A stretch of DNA of 64,000 nt from Shewanella fodinae (GCF_014651955.1 NZ_BMXW01000002.1:310760-374759); one strand, 5' to 3'; positions 27,682 through 37,916 are shown, numbered from the stretch's first letter. Made by a program: numbers and translations. Notes: a model not told the origin generated them from the sequence alone.

Positions 27682-30600
27682 TTAGTGAAAGTCCCGTGAT
27701 GACACTAACAGTTGCTCCATTACCGATGATAAATCTTGTAACTTACCAGCAATCAAATGCAACACGCCGGCAGAAAACTCCACAATGCCACTGACTTTAA
27801 GTATACGGGCTGACAGGTAGGGTTGCCGCTGCGCCTTGGCGGTTCCACTCCAGACGATGACATTAATATGACCCGTTTCATCTTCTAACGTTATAAACGT
27901 CACGCCACTCGCCGTTCCCGGTCGTTGGCGTCCAACGACTAACCCGGCTACATTGACCAACTGTCCATGACGACACTGCCATAATGCTTTTGCAGTATAG
28001 CATTGCGGCAGAGAACCCTGTTGCCGCAATAGCGCTATGGGATGGCGTCCCAGTGTCAAGCCAATATGCGCATAATCCGCTAATATTGCGTCTACTTCGG
28101 TCACTACGGGTAATGTCACCGCAACTTCGGTCGCTTCAACATTGCCGAGCAAGGGCAACTGCTGTTGTGCTGCAGCCAGTTGCCAGCGCGCCTGATGCCG
28201 ATCACCACTGAGTTCAGCAAATGCATTGGCACTGGCTAAAGCTTCAAGATCGTCGCTGGCGATCGGTAAAGATACCAACTGCGACATCTGCTGAAATCCT
28301 GCACCTTTGGCATTTAACAACGTTAGTGCAGCCCTGAAACTTAGACCTTTAACCAATCGCAACCCCAGTCGTAAAGCCAAAGTGCCATCGGTAGTTGCTT
28401 CTAGTGTACAGTTCCAATCACTGTGGTTAATGGCAACCGGTAATACACTAACGCCATGACGGCGCAGATCCTGTACCAATTGTGATGGGCTATAAAATCC
28501 CATTGGCTGACTATTGAGCAGCGCACAACAAAAAGCAGCCGGATAGTAGTGCTTCAAATAAGCAGACACATAGGCCAGTAACGCAAAACTGGCTGAATGC
28601 GATTCAGGGAAACCATATTCACCAAATCCCCGTATCTGGCTAAAAATCTGTTTGGCAAAACTTTCGCTATAACCGCGCGCCGCCATACCATCCAATAACT
28701 TTTGCTCAAACTGCTCCAGTTCACCAGTACGTTTCCAACTGGCCATTGCCCGGCGTAACTGATCAGCCTCACCACCACTGAAACCTGCCGCAACCATTGC
28801 CAGGTGGATCACCTGCTCCTGAAAAATCGGCACGCCGAGGGTACGCTCAAGTACGCCCCGAACAGCTTCAGAAGGAAATGACACACTTTCCAGTCCATCA
28901 CGGCGACGTAGAAAAGGATGCACCATATCCCCTTGAATGGGTCCAGGACGAACAATGGCAATCTGTATCACTAAATCGTAGTAACAAGCCGGTTTCAGTC
29001 GCGGTAACATGCTGGTTTGGGCGCGAGATTCCACCTGAAAGACCCCCATGCTGTCACCACGCTGCAACATTTGATAAACCGCTGGATCTTCCCAACGAAT
29101 TTGGGCCATAGAAAACGGTTTAACATGTTGACTGAGTAAGGTAAAACACTTACGAATGGCCGTCAGCATTCCCAGCGCTAACACATCCACTTTCAGCAAA
29201 CCTAAGCTTTCCAGATCGTCTTTATCCCACTGGATCACGGTACGTTCTGCCATGGCGGCATTTTCTATGGGCACCAATTCTGCCAGCGGTCCGGCAGAGA
29301 TAATAAAACCGCCCACATGCTGTGACAGATGTCGGGGGAACCCCATAAGACTTTGTACCAATGGCAATAACCAACATCCAAGTCCTTGCTGTGGTACTAA
29401 TGACTGACGTTGCAATTGTTGCTGCCAGTCTTCCTGAGTATCTCGGCGATCCACGGCAGCCATCAATGTCTCAATGCGCTGTTCATCCAACGCCAAGGCC
29501 TTGCCCACATCGCGCATGGCACTGCGAAAACGATAACTGATAACGCTGGCGGCTAATGCCGCGCGCTCTCGCCCATATTTTCGATAGATATACTGAATGA
29601 CTTCCTCGCGCCGTTCATGTTCAAAATCTACATCAATGTCAGGTGGTTCATGTCGCTCTTTGGAAATAAATCGCTCAAACAGCATATTGATCTTCGTCGG
29701 ATCTACTTCCGTAATCCCTAGGCAAAAACACACCACAGAGTTAGCCGCGGAACCTCGTCCCTGATGCAGGATCTGTTGTGCTTTGGCAAAGTTGACCAAA
29801 TCGTAAATGGTCAGAAAAAAATACTCATATTGCAGTTCACGGATAATTTGCAGTTCACGTGTATATTGCTGACGCACAACCTCTGGCACGTTGTTGTGGT
29901 AGCGCCGTTGCGCCCCCAGCGTTACTTCCTGCGCTAGGTATTGTGCGGCCGTCATGCCTTTAGGCACGAGTTCCGCCGGATATTCATATTTGAGTTCATC
30001 CAGTGAGAAATGGCAGCGCTTGGCAATCTGCACACTATTATCCAGCCACGCTTGAGGAAAACGTTTTTGTATGGCGGATATTGGCTTCATCGCCATTTCG
30101 GCATTAGTGCTAAGCAACGCTCCAGCATGGGGGATATCGGTGTTATGGCGAATACATGTAAGAACATCCAATAACTGCTGGCGCTGTGAGCAATGCATAC
30201 GGATATTACCGGCGGCGACGCAGGTTAAGTCAGCCGTTTCCGCCAATTGTTGCTGTAGTTCAAGCTGCCAGGCTTCTCCAGCATCTAACAGCCGTTCCAT
30301 TAATAAATAGGGAGCCGTTCCTAGTACCGTCACCCATTGCTGCAGCAATTGCTGTAGATATTGTAAACCCTGTGGCCGAAAATGACCGTCAACCGCTACC
30401 GTACCTTGCCACAAAGGTGGTCGCCATAAACAAATACAGCGTTGTTCCAAGGTAGAAAAGTCAGCCAAATCTAACTGATAACTGCCCTTCTCTGCCCGAC
30501 GGCGACCCAGGGTAATCAGCGCACTTAAGCGGGCGTACCCCAACCGATCTGGCGCTAAAACCACAAGTAGCCCCTGTGGTAATTGAAACTCTGCGCCAAC

Positions 30601-30783
30601 AATCAAAGAGATTTGATGTTTCTTGGCGGCATCATGGGCTTTTACTATTCCCGCCAGAGAACATTCATCAGTAATGGCGAGCGCCTGATAACCCAAGCTG
30701 GCGGCGGTTGCCACCAGTTCTTCAGGATGAGAAGCGCCGCGCAAAAAGCTGTAATTCGAAATGGCATGTAACTCTGCGTACAT
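27682..30783 (-). CDS. dnaE2: Error-prone DNA polymerase DnaE2 (ImuC)
   Basis: Alpha-subunit-like polymerase used in SOS mutagenesis with ImuA and ImuB. The 1033-residue protein starts MYAELHAISNYSFLRGASHP, the PHP domain signature. The palm carries PPDIDVDFEHERREEVIQYI (catalytic Asp pair) and MGVFQVESRAQTSMLPRLKP. The helix-hairpin-helix and OB fold lie near the C-terminus (LVNVAGLVVGRQRPGTASGV). The frame runs 18 codons upstream inside imuB, but the correct ATG shares a base with the imuB stop (TGATG), so expression is coupled. It is shorter than replicative DnaE (about 1160), as expected for DnaE2. Confidence 0.96.
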   Translation of the reverse strand: MYAELHAISNYSFLRGASHPEELVATAASLGYQALAITDECSLAGIVKAHDAAKKHQISLIVGAEFQLPQGLLVVLAPDRLGYARLSALITLGRRRAEKGSYQLDLADFSTLEQRCICLWRPPLWQGTVAVDGHFRPQGLQYLQQLLQQWVTVLGTAPYLLMERLLDAGEAWQLELQQQLAETADLTCVAAGNIRMHCSQRQQLLDVLTCIRHNTDIPHAGALLSTNAEMAMKPISAIQKRFPQAWLDNSVQIAKRCHFSLDELKYEYPAELVPKGMTAAQYLAQEVTLGAQRRYHNNVPEVVRQQYTRELQIIRELQYEYFFLTIYDLVNFAKAQQILHQGRGSAANSVVCFCLGITEVDPTKINMLFERFISKERHEPPDIDVDFEHERREEVIQYIYRKYGRERAALAASVISYRFRSAMRDVGKALALDEQRIETLMAAVDRRDTQEDWQQQLQRQSLVPQQGLGCWLLPLVQSLMGFPRHLSQHVGGFIISAGPLAELVPIENAAMAERTVIQWDKDDLESLGLLKVDVLALGMLTAIRKCFTLLSQHVKPFSMAQIRWEDPAVYQMLQRGDSMGVFQVESRAQTSMLPRLKPACYYDLVIQIAIVRPGPIQGDMVHPFLRRRDGLESVSFPSEAVRGVLERTLGVPIFQEQVIHLAMVAAGFSGGEADQLRRAMASWKRTGELEQFEQKLLDGMAARGYSESFAKQIFSQIRGFGEYGFPESHSASFALLAYVSAYLKHYYPAAFCCALLNSQPMGFYSPSQLVQDLRRHGVSVLPVAINHSDWNCTLEATTDGTLALRLGLRLVKGLSFRAALTLLNAKGAGFQQMSQLVSLPIASDDLEALASANAFAELSGDRHQARWQLAAAQQQLPLLGNVEATEVAVTLPVVTEVDAILADYAHIGLTLGRHPIALLRQQGSLPQCYTAKALWQCRHGQLVNVAGLVVGRQRPGTASGVTFITLEDETGHINVIVWSGTAKAQRQPYLSARILKVSGIVEFSAGVLHLIAGKLQDLSSVMEQLLVSSRDFH

Positions 30784-32429
30784 CAACTCATCCAGCCATG
30801 TAGTAACAGTTGGCCTTGACAACGAAATACCCAGCAATAGCCACCTTGCTGATGACGCGCTAGATAGTAATCTCGCGTTGGGAAGTCACTCGCAAACCAA
30901 GGTGAGGTTATACGCTCCGGCCCTTTGACAATCTCAATGTCGGTGCTTAGCAGCGGTTGTGGTGTAGCCAGTAGCCATAATGGTCTGAGTGCAGCGGTAG
31001 GTACAGGCAAAGTTGCAGTTTGCGGAGGCCATTGCTGGATGGGGCGACTGTGGCTCGCCAGTTCCGGTAATGGTGAAGCCTGATAGCACAGTTGCCGTAC
31101 CTGTTGATTGCCCAGTCTGGCTTGCAACCGTGCCAGCAGTTCCGGTAGTGGTTGCTGTTCATGCGTGGCTTTACTCAAAGGCGGATGTTGCTGTTGTTGT
31201 GCAATAAAATGATCAGCTACAAGCACTAGCTCAGTGACTGGCTGAGGCAAGGTCAACCGTTCCAATTGCAGACGACATAACTGTAACAGTTCTGGCTGAC
31301 GAAACTCGCCCAACGGGTAAACAATCGTCAACGTCATAGGCGAAAGACTGCTATCACGAAAATACAGACGCAACTGCAGTTGCTGAACCGCCAATTGCCG
31401 TGCCCGCAAGTAAGTAGCCAATTGACTGAACATGGGAGCCAATGGGAATAGCAATCCCTGAATATAACTAACATCGTGCGGTAATAACCGCTTGAGTTGG
31501 AACTGCGGCGGCAACTGATACGCCATCCGGGCATAAGTGAGACGCCCCTCCAGTTGCAACAGCGATGTCAGCAATGACGGGCCAAAGCGCTTACCCAACT
31601 CTGGCCGAGGTAAAGACTGTAGTTGCTGCCAATCCCGAATCCCCATTGCCAATAGTCGCTGTCGTGTTTTCTCCGCCAATGGCAATGATTGTAGCGGTAA
31701 CTGTGGTGGCAGCTGTGTTATCACCGGCACAGCAGAGGCTGTTTCTTGCTGTTCATACGCTTGTTTTTTTGTCTGTGGTTTGTCTGATAAAAGGCCCTCA
31801 GGCGCTGCCAGTTGTCGATAACATGCTGATCTGGGTGTAGCTGTCGGCTTAACGCTATTTGCTGTCAATATTGATGTCATCCAACCTCTCGCCAACAATG
31901 CTGCATGTAAGGGATAACGCGCCAACGCCAATGAATAATGCAACCCGAACTGCCGACATCGCTGGCAATAGCTATCAAGAAAACGCCACTGGCTACCAAA
32001 TAATCGCAACATAGAGCCCATCTCTAGCACTAAGGTTTCAGTTGGCCAATGAATCGCTGAGGGTGCCGTTGGCGTTATCGCTTCAGGCCATAATAGTGGG
32101 GGCCAGATCCGAGCGCTGAAATCATAATTCCACTGGCATAACCAGTGTTGCAATGCAGCAATATCCATTTGTGCCAAAGGTAGCAATCTCAGTTCCGGCA
32201 ATAGTGCTTGTGCCGTTGCTTGGCTCATTCCCGGCTTAACACCCATAGTTGCTGCTTGGGGGCTGACGGAATGCAGTTGTTTAAACGCTGCATCATACAA
32301 AGCCAACGGCGGCAATCCCGCATATACGGAAGTAAAAGTTGCAGTTTCCGCTGAAATGGTTTGCAGTTGCCAAGCCTGATATTGCAGTAACAACTGAGGC
32401 AAATAGACCCCCAACCAACATTCAGCCAT
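30783..32429 (-). CDS. imuB: ImuB, Y-family-like mutasome hub protein
   Basis: Y-family polymerase homologue that bridges DnaE2 and the sliding clamp. It starts MAECWLGVYLPQLLLQYQAW and has 548 residues. The usual Y-family YSIDE region is replaced by TLVLEMGSMLRLFGSQWRF, so the catalytic acids are absent, as is known for ImuB. A helix-hairpin-helix region LPLAEKTRQRLLAMGIRDWQ follows, then a Gln-rich C-terminal part. The frame is open 23 codons further upstream inside imuA; the chosen ATG overlaps the imuA end by 8 bp. Middle gene of the cassette. Confidence 0.93.
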   Translation of the reverse strand: MAECWLGVYLPQLLLQYQAWQLQTISAETATFTSVYAGLPPLALYDAAFKQLHSVSPQAATMGVKPGMSQATAQALLPELRLLPLAQMDIAALQHWLCQWNYDFSARIWPPLLWPEAITPTAPSAIHWPTETLVLEMGSMLRLFGSQWRFLDSYCQRCRQFGLHYSLALARYPLHAALLARGWMTSILTANSVKPTATPRSACYRQLAAPEGLLSDKPQTKKQAYEQQETASAVPVITQLPPQLPLQSLPLAEKTRQRLLAMGIRDWQQLQSLPRPELGKRFGPSLLTSLLQLEGRLTYARMAYQLPPQFQLKRLLPHDVSYIQGLLFPLAPMFSQLATYLRARQLAVQQLQLRLYFRDSSLSPMTLTIVYPLGEFRQPELLQLCRLQLERLTLPQPVTELVLVADHFIAQQQQHPPLSKATHEQQPLPELLARLQARLGNQQVRQLCYQASPLPELASHSRPIQQWPPQTATLPVPTAALRPLWLLATPQPLLSTDIEIVKGPERITSPWFASDFPTRDYYLARHQQGGYCWVFRCQGQLLLHGWMS

Positions 32430-33150
32430 GATGCTGTTGCCGCATCGACTGTTTGCCTTCGGAATCATGCCAAGGGCCAATAACAACATTTGCGTCATGA
32501 GTGACCGTCATTGCGGGCCGCCAGCCAGGTACTGCAATGCCGGATAACCGGATCTCTGGTACCGGCCAACCACCACGACGTTTAAGGATCTGCAGACAGC
32601 ACCGATTCTCTATCAGCGGTGTCAATGCCAGTTTCAACGGTATCGGATGGTTGTTGCCCGCTTGTGACATAGGCAACAAACAGAATCCCAAGGCATTACC
32701 CGACTCTGCGGCTAACTGTAACTGACGTGCTTCTTTAAGCGATAAGGTATCAAACCAACCCAATACTAATGGACAGCTACCACTTTTCAGTAGCTGCTCC
32801 ATTGCCCATAAAGCGTCACGACGCGCAGTCACATCCAGCCATAACACATATTCTGGGCTGAGCTGCATCCAAGCCAGCATCTGGGCATTAGGGATAAACT
32901 TTGGCGCTACCAGTGCAATAGGTTTAAGTGTGGCGGCAGACAGATACTGCTGGAATAATGGCAGTAGCAACCCTAACTCGCCACAGCCTGGTGCAGGAGT
33001 GAATAATTCACAAATACCGTGGGCTGGCCAATAAGGCATATGGTCTGTCAATTCGTACAAACCAGTCTTGTAGCCCGCAACAGCTTGTAACTCAGGTTGA
33101 CCGCGCCAAAGATCTTGCCGTTGCAACAAGGATTCAAGTGCATTGTTCAT
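32422..33150 (-). CDS. imuA: ImuA, RecA/SulA-like SOS mutagenesis protein
   Basis: First gene of the imuA-imuB-dnaE2 cassette. The 242-residue protein resembles cell-division inhibitor SulA and RecA cores; GICELFTPAPGCGELGLLLP replaces the Walker A loop typical of RecA and lacks the GKT pattern. VLWLDVTARRDALWAMEQLL and CPLVLGWFDTLSLKEARQL are shared with ImuA proteins. GGTGG sits 6 nt before ATG 33150; the frame reaches GTG 33159. A near-consensus LexA box lies 15 bp upstream, so transcription should be induced by DNA damage. Confidence 0.9.
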   Translation of the reverse strand: MNNALESLLQRQDLWRGQPELQAVAGYKTGLYELTDHMPYWPAHGICELFTPAPGCGELGLLLPLFQQYLSAATLKPIALVAPKFIPNAQMLAWMQLSPEYVLWLDVTARRDALWAMEQLLKSGSCPLVLGWFDTLSLKEARQLQLAAESGNALGFCLLPMSQAGNNHPIPLKLALTPLIENRCCLQILKRRGGWPVPEIRLSGIAVPGWRPAMTVTHDANVVIGPWHDSEGKQSMRQQHHG

Positions 33151-33164
33151 CAATACCACCGAAA

Positions 33165-33184
33165 TACTGTATTTTTATACAGTA
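33165..33184. promoter_or_regulatory. LexA (SOS) box for imuA-imuB-dnaE2
   Basis: TACTGTATTTTTATACAGTA fits the gammaproteobacterial LexA consensus TACTG-N10-CAGTA with a perfect CTGT-N8-ACAG core and symmetric flanks. It sits 15 bp before the imuA start and 127 bp before the divergent alkyltransferase-like gene. Confidence 0.93.
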
Positions 33185-33310
33185 TAAATCAATCATTGAT
33201 AGCTGCAAGTTCTCAGTCATCCAACAATAACGAGTGGGTAAAATGTTGCTTTTGTAATGACAAGGGTTTTTCTACAATTCACTTAACGATAACAGGAGCC
33301 CAATAGTGTT

Positions 33311-33673
33311 ATGTCATCATCCACAGCTACCACCAAACCCTCGCCGCAACAACGTATCTGGCAGGTAGTGGCAATGATTCCAGAAGGGAAAGTCGCAAGT
33401 TATGGTAAAGTTGCGGATTATGCCGGATTACCCGGACGGGCACGTTATGTTTCTCGGGCACTAAAACTGGCGCCAGACAGCCTCCAGCTACCCTGGCATC
33501 GCGTAATCAACGCACAGGGAAAAATCGCTTTCGCCAAAGATACTGAGCCATTTCGTGAACAGCGCTATCTGTTACGTAATGAAGGAATACCGGTGAACCA
33601 TGGACGCGTTGCCTTGTCTGAATTTGAGTGGCGACCAGATCTGGCAACACTGGTGCTATGCCTACCGTTTTAA
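33311..33673 (+). CDS. Alkyltransferase-like protein (ATL, YbaZ type)
   Basis: 120 residues, matching the C-terminal DNA-binding domain of O6-alkylguanine-DNA alkyltransferase. IPEGKVASYGKVADYAGLPG and ARYVSRAL are the recognition helix and Arg finger. The active-site PCHRV of true transferases is PWHRV here, so Trp replaces the acceptor Cys. ATL proteins of this kind bind O6-alkylguanine without repairing it and flag the lesion for nucleotide excision repair. It is divergent from imuA; whether the shared LexA box also controls it is not shown. GGAG lies 12 nt before the ATG. Confidence 0.92.
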   Translation: MSSSTATTKPSPQQRIWQVVAMIPEGKVASYGKVADYAGLPGRARYVSRALKLAPDSLQLPWHRVINAQGKIAFAKDTEPFREQRYLLRNEGIPVNHGRVALSEFEWRPDLATLVLCLPF

Positions 33674-33690
33674 TATAGAGGAGAGACTAT

Positions 33691-34425
33691 TTGAAAACCT
33701 GTCGTTTGCTATTGCTGCTATGGTTACTACCACTGACAGTATTGGCTGCGCCTAGCCCGTTAGCCCCACAAGTGGTGGAATATCAGGTGAAATATGGCAG
33801 CTTCAGCCTCGGCGGCGCCCGTTTCATATTAAGCCCCCCCAAAGGCAACACCTATCACTATGAAATGGATAGTGATTTAGGTTTATTGTTGCTCTCTGAT
33901 AAGCGCAAAATCAGCAGTGTTTTCACCGACGACAATGGTCAGTTACTGCCATTACGTTTTATCCATGAACGCACAGGTACCGGCAAAAACTTCAGTGAGC
34001 AGATTGCGTTTGCCAAAGACTTGGGAAAAGTCTTCAGCGTCTATAAAGGAGAAAAAAGCAAACTCGACTACGCTGGCACTTTGTATGACGCCATGATGCT
34101 ACAGTTGCAATTTCGCCTTGATCTGACCAAAGGCAAGCAGCAATTTAGCTATAAGATGGTGAAAGATAACGAAATAGAAAATTATCATTTTCGAAATCTG
34201 GGAACGGAAACCGTGACCTTACCAAGTGGTAGTTATCAGACAGTACATCTGCAGCTCATACGCAAAAGTCAAAAACGCCATACCGATGTATGGATGGCGC
34301 CAGATTTAGGTTATCTACCAGTGAAATTTATCCACGAAGAGAAAGGCAGCGCCATAGAACTGACATTAAAGCGGGTGCAGTTCACGGGTGCTACCGGCAC
34401 AGATCAACTCGCCCAGACAGAATAG
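33691..34425 (+). CDS. DUF3108 domain protein, exported
   Basis: 244 residues, starting at TTG with GAGGAG 8 nt upstream. Signal peptide MKTCRLLLLLWLLPLTVLAA. The rest is a beta-rich DUF3108 domain: VVEYQVKYGSFSLGGARFIL, YAGTLYDAMMLQLQFRLDL and VWMAPDLGYLPVKFIHEEKG are typical. The family is periplasmic and has no established function. It starts 17 bp after the ATL gene and may be co-transcribed with it. Its last 60 bp run antisense over the end of yafJ. Confidence 0.86.
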   Translation: MKTCRLLLLLWLLPLTVLAAPSPLAPQVVEYQVKYGSFSLGGARFILSPPKGNTYHYEMDSDLGLLLLSDKRKISSVFTDDNGQLLPLRFIHERTGTGKNFSEQIAFAKDLGKVFSVYKGEKSKLDYAGTLYDAMMLQLQFRLDLTKGKQQFSYKMVKDNEIENYHFRNLGTETVTLPSGSYQTVHLQLIRKSQKRHTDVWMAPDLGYLPVKFIHEEKGSAIELTLKRVQFTGATGTDQLAQTE

Positions 34426-35169
34426 TTTCCATTCTCCAGGCTGCAGCCGCTGCCAGTGCTCATTATCTGTCAGCGGCCGGGTGGCTACCACAGTGACAAT
34501 ATCATTAGGTGTGGTTTCTTGATGGAAATCGATTACCACATCGGTATCAATGAGCTTGGCCTTGCCAAAAGGAGCTTTTCGGGTGATATAACACAGATTG
34601 TTGCTACAGAAACTCATTAAATAACGTCCATCACTCAGGATCATATTGAAGATCCCAAGCTCGCGTATCTGCGCTGCCAGCAGTGCAATATACTGAAACA
34701 CGGAGCGCATATCCGCTGGTTCCCGCTCACCAAATTTTGCCACTAATGATTCCAACAACCAGCAAAAAGCCAGTTCACTATCGGTTTCACCCACACTCTG
34801 ATAGCGATGAGTCACAAACTTTTGCTGATAGCCTGTTAACTGTCCGTTATGGGCGTAAGTCCAATAACGTCCCCATAGTTCACGGGTGAACGGGTGGGTG
34901 TTTTCCAGCGACACTTTACCGCGATTCGCCTGCCGGATATGGCTGATTACCACTTCACTTTTGATGGGATAAGACTTGATCAATCTTGCCACTTGAGAAC
35001 GGCTGCTAGGTGCCGCATCTTTAAAGGTACGACTGCCCTTCCCTTCATAAAAGGTAATTCCCCAACCATCTACATGCGGCCCGGTAACACCACCTCTTTC
35101 TGCCAGTCCAGTGAAACTGAATATGATATCGGTCGGGATGTTAGCACTCATTGCCAGTAGTTCACACAT
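34366..35169 (-). CDS. yafJ: Class II glutamine amidotransferase YafJ
   Basis: 267-residue N-terminal-nucleophile amidotransferase-like protein. MCELLAMSANIPTDI places the catalytic Cys at residue 2, which fixes the start at 35169 even though the frame is open 29 codons further. The sequence follows E. coli YafJ closely: GVTGPHVDGWGITFYEGKG, SHIRQANRGKVSLENTHPF and YAHNGQLTGY are glutamine-binding and active-site segments. The acceptor substrate is unknown. It is divergent from fadE, as in E. coli, and overlaps the DUF3108 gene at its 3' end. Confidence 0.94.
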   Translation of the reverse strand: MCELLAMSANIPTDIIFSFTGLAERGGVTGPHVDGWGITFYEGKGSRTFKDAAPSSRSQVARLIKSYPIKSEVVISHIRQANRGKVSLENTHPFTRELWGRYWTYAHNGQLTGYQQKFVTHRYQSVGETDSELAFCWLLESLVAKFGEREPADMRSVFQYIALLAAQIRELGIFNMILSDGRYLMSFCSNNLCYITRKAPFGKAKLIDTDVVIDFHQETTPNDIVTVVATRPLTDNEHWQRLQPGEWKLFCLGELICAGSTRELHPL

Positions 35170-35251
35170 CAGCAAAGTCTCAGAAAAATCAGCAATCTCA
35201 GGGCATTGTATCCATCTGCTGTCAGAAGTGAAATTGCCCCCGCTAAAATTA

Positions 35252-35269
35252 TTCAAACGTTTGTTTGAA
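35252..35269. promoter_or_regulatory. PsrA-like operator between yafJ and fadE
   Basis: TTCAAAC-GTTT-GTTTGAA: two perfect 7-bp arms around a 4-bp spacer. This fits the palindrome I associate with PsrA, the TetR-type repressor of fatty-acid degradation genes in Shewanella and Pseudomonas. It lies 137 bp before fadE. Confidence 0.6.
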
Positions 35270-35405
35270 AAGTGCTTGAGTTAGATCGCAATCACGTTTA
35301 CTTTTAATGCGACACAGGTCTGACCACAAGCTAAAATTGTGATAATGATCGGTAAAATATATCGGCATACAGCTCTTACAAAGAGCAAGAAAAAGGAGAA
35401 TCACA

Positions 35406-37856
35406 GTGACTACCCTGCTTTGGATCATCGCATTATTGTTGATTTTGGGAGCAGCCGCCTACCTGAGGGTTTCGTTGATGACCGCGACACTGGCTGCAGC
35501 AGCCACGCTACTCATTGGCAACCTTACCGGGATTATGGGCGCATGGGCCTGGGTGGTATTTTTAGTTATCGCTTTGCCGCTGAATATCAGCCCCTTCAGG
35601 CAAAGTGTTATCACCCGGCCACTGCTAAAACTCTATCGCGGCATCATGCCGGAAATGTCCAGTACCGAAAAAGATGCTATTGAAGCTGGCACCACTTGGT
35701 GGGAGGCGGATCTGTTTGCTGGCAGCCCTAACTGGAAAAAACTGCACAACTATCCCAAAGCACGCCTGAGTGCTGAAGAACAAGCCTTTCTTGATGGACC
35801 GGTAGAAGAAGTTTGTGCCATGGTCAGTCAACATCATGTATCTCATGAGCTGGCGGACCTGCCACCTGAGGTCTGGAGCTATCTCAAGAATAAAGGTTTC
35901 TTCGCCATGATCATCAAGAAGAAATTTGGGGGTCTTGAATTCTCCGCCTATGCCCAGTCACGAGTGCTACAGAAATTAGCTGGCGTTAGCAGCGAATTGG
36001 CATCAACCGTTGGTGTTCCTAATTCCCTCGGCCCTGGAGAGTTATTGCAGCACTATGGTACCGAAGCACAACAAAATCATTACCTACCGCGACTGGCATC
36101 TGGTGATGAGATCCCGTGTTTTGCGTTGACCAGCCCGGAAGCAGGTTCTGATGCAGGATCAATCCCTGATTATGGGGTGGTCTGTAAAGGCATGTGGCAA
36201 GGGGAAGAAGTGCTGGGGATGAAACTAACCTGGAACAAACGCTATATCACTTTGGCTCCCATAGCTACAGTATTGGGATTGGCGTTTAAACTGCGCGATC
36301 CTGACCATCTGTTAGGACAACAAGAAGATATCGGTATTACTTGTGCCTTAATCCCAACCGATGTGGAAGGTGTCGAAACTGGCCGCCGCCATTTCCCGCT
36401 GAACTGCATGTTCCAGAACGGGCCAACCAAAGGTAAAGACGTATTTGTCCCCTTAAGTTTCATCATCGGTGGCCCAGACATGGCCGGTCAGGGCTGGCGG
36501 ATGTTGGTAGAGTGTCTGTCGGTGGGGCGTGGTATTACACTGCCCTCAAACTCCGCTGGCGGCGTAAAAATGCTGGCGCTGGCAACCGGTGCTTATGCCC
36601 GGATCCGTCGCCAATTCAAGCTGCCCATCGGCAAACTCGAAGGAATTGAAGAACCGATGGCCCGTATCGGTGGTAATGCTTATCTGATGGATGCCGTGAC
36701 AGCATTAACCACCACAGGGATTGATCTGGGTGAGAAACCCTCAGTAATCTCCGCCATCGTCAAATATCACCTCACTGATCGCATGCAGAAATGTCTTATC
36801 GACAGCATGGATATTCACGGCGGTAAAGGTATTTGTCTTGGTCCTAACAACTATCTGGGTCGCGCTTATCAGGCCGCACCCATTGCCGTTACCGTAGAAG
36901 GGGCCAATATTCTGACCCGTTCGATGATCATCTACGGCCAAGGCGCTATTCGCTGCCATCCCTATATTCTGGCAGAAATGGAAGCTGCTTTTGACGAAAA
37001 TCGCGGTCGTGGTTTACGTCAGTTTGATGCTGCCCTGTTTGGTCATATTGGGTTCAGCTTGAGCAATTTTATTCGCAGCTTATGGTTAGGTCTTACCGGC
37101 GCACGTTTGTCTAACGCACCCTTCAGTGATCAGACCAAACGTTACTATCAGCAGATGAATCGCTTCAGCGCTAACCTTGCATTGCTGTCAGATCTGGCAA
37201 TGGCCACGCTGGGTGGTGGTCTGAAACGCAAAGAGCGTATCTCTGCTAGATTAGGCGATATGTTAAGCCAACTGTATCTAGCATCAGCCACACTGAAACG
37301 TTACCAGGATGATGGTCGTCTCAGTGAAGATCTGCCATTAGTGCAGTGGGCGGTTGAAGATGCACTATACAAATTACAGAGCTCTCTGGATGATTTGTTA
37401 GACAACTTTCCGTCCGGCCTCGGTGGCGTACTGCGCTTAGTCTTGTTCCCTTTCGGTCGGCCTCTGAAACGTCCCAACGATAAGCTGGATCATCGGGTTG
37501 CCAGAATTATGCAGACCCCTTGTGCCAGCCGTGAACGTCTTGGCAAAGGCCAGTTCTTGCGGGCCTGCAGCAATAACCCCATGGGCGTACAGGAACAGAC
37601 ACTACGGGATATTCTCAGTGCTGAGCCACTGTATGACAAAGTCTGCCAAGCGGCGGGCAAACGTCTTCCGTTCATGTATCTCGACAAAATTGCTGCCGAA
37701 GGAAAAGCGTTGGGAGTCTTGTCAGACGATGAAGTGAAACTGCTGGAAAAGGCTGAAATTGGCCGTCTCAAGTCCATCAATGTCGATGATTTTGATGCAC
37801 AAGAACTGAAAGCACAGCGTCTTGACCAAGCTCAAAATAGTGAACAAGCCGCCTGA
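35406..37856 (+). CDS. fadE: Acyl-CoA dehydrogenase FadE
   Basis: Catalyses the first step of fatty-acid beta-oxidation, FAD-linked formation of trans-2-enoyl-CoA. The 816 residues match the large FadE class (E. coli 814). Two N-terminal membrane helices (about residues 1-60) anchor it, unlike small soluble dehydrogenases. [16 protein letters not shown] and [20 protein letters not shown] are flavin and acyl-CoA binding segments; [20 protein letters not shown] is typical. GTG start with AGGAG 8 nt upstream. Followed by a strong terminator, so monocistronic; probably repressed through the PsrA-like site. Confidence 0.96.
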   Translation: MTTLLWIIALLLILGAAAYLRVSLMTATLAAAATLLIGNLTGIMGAWAWVVFLVIALPLNISPFRQSVITRPLLKLYRGIMPEMSSTEKDAIEAGTTWWEADLFAGSPNWKKLHNYPKARLSAEEQAFLDGPVEEVCAMVSQHHVSHELADLPPEVWSYLKNKGFFAMIIKKKFGGLEFSAYAQSRVLQKLAGVSSELASTVGVPNSLGPGELLQHYGTEAQQNHYLPRLASGDEIPCFALTSPEAGSDAGSIPDYGVVCKGMWQGEEVLGMKLTWNKRYITLAPIATVLGLAFKLRDPDHLLGQQEDIGITCALIPTDVEGVETGRRHFPLNCMFQNGPTKGKDVFVPLSFIIGGPDMAGQGWRMLVECLSVGRGITLPSNSAGGVKMLALATGAYARIRRQFKLPIGKLEGIEEPMARIGGNAYLMDAVTALTTTGIDLGEKPSVISAIVKYHLTDRMQKCLIDSMDIHGGKGICLGPNNYLGRAYQAAPIAVTVEGANILTRSMIIYGQGAIRCHPYILAEMEAAFDENRGRGLRQFDAALFGHIGFSLSNFIRSLWLGLTGARLSNAPFSDQTKRYYQQMNRFSANLALLSDLAMATLGGGLKRKERISARLGDMLSQLYLASATLKRYQDDGRLSEDLPLVQWAVEDALYKLQSSLDDLLDNFPSGLGGVLRLVLFPFGRPLKRPNDKLDHRVARIMQTPCASRERLGKGQFLRACSNNPMGVQEQTLRDILSAEPLYDKVCQAAGKRLPFMYLDKIAAEGKALGVLSDDEVKLLEKAEIGRLKSINVDDFDAQELKAQRLDQAQNSEQAA

Positions 37857-37872
37857 GATTGTTGATGTTAGT

Positions 37873-37903
37873 AAAAAAGAGACCTTTTAAGGTCTCTTTT
37901 TTT
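37873..37903. terminator. Terminator between fadE and the antiporter
   Basis: AAAAAAGAGACC/GGTCTCTTTTTTT stem with a 6-nt loop; symmetric, between convergent genes. Confidence 0.92.
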
Positions 37904-37916
37904 GTCACTAGCGGGG

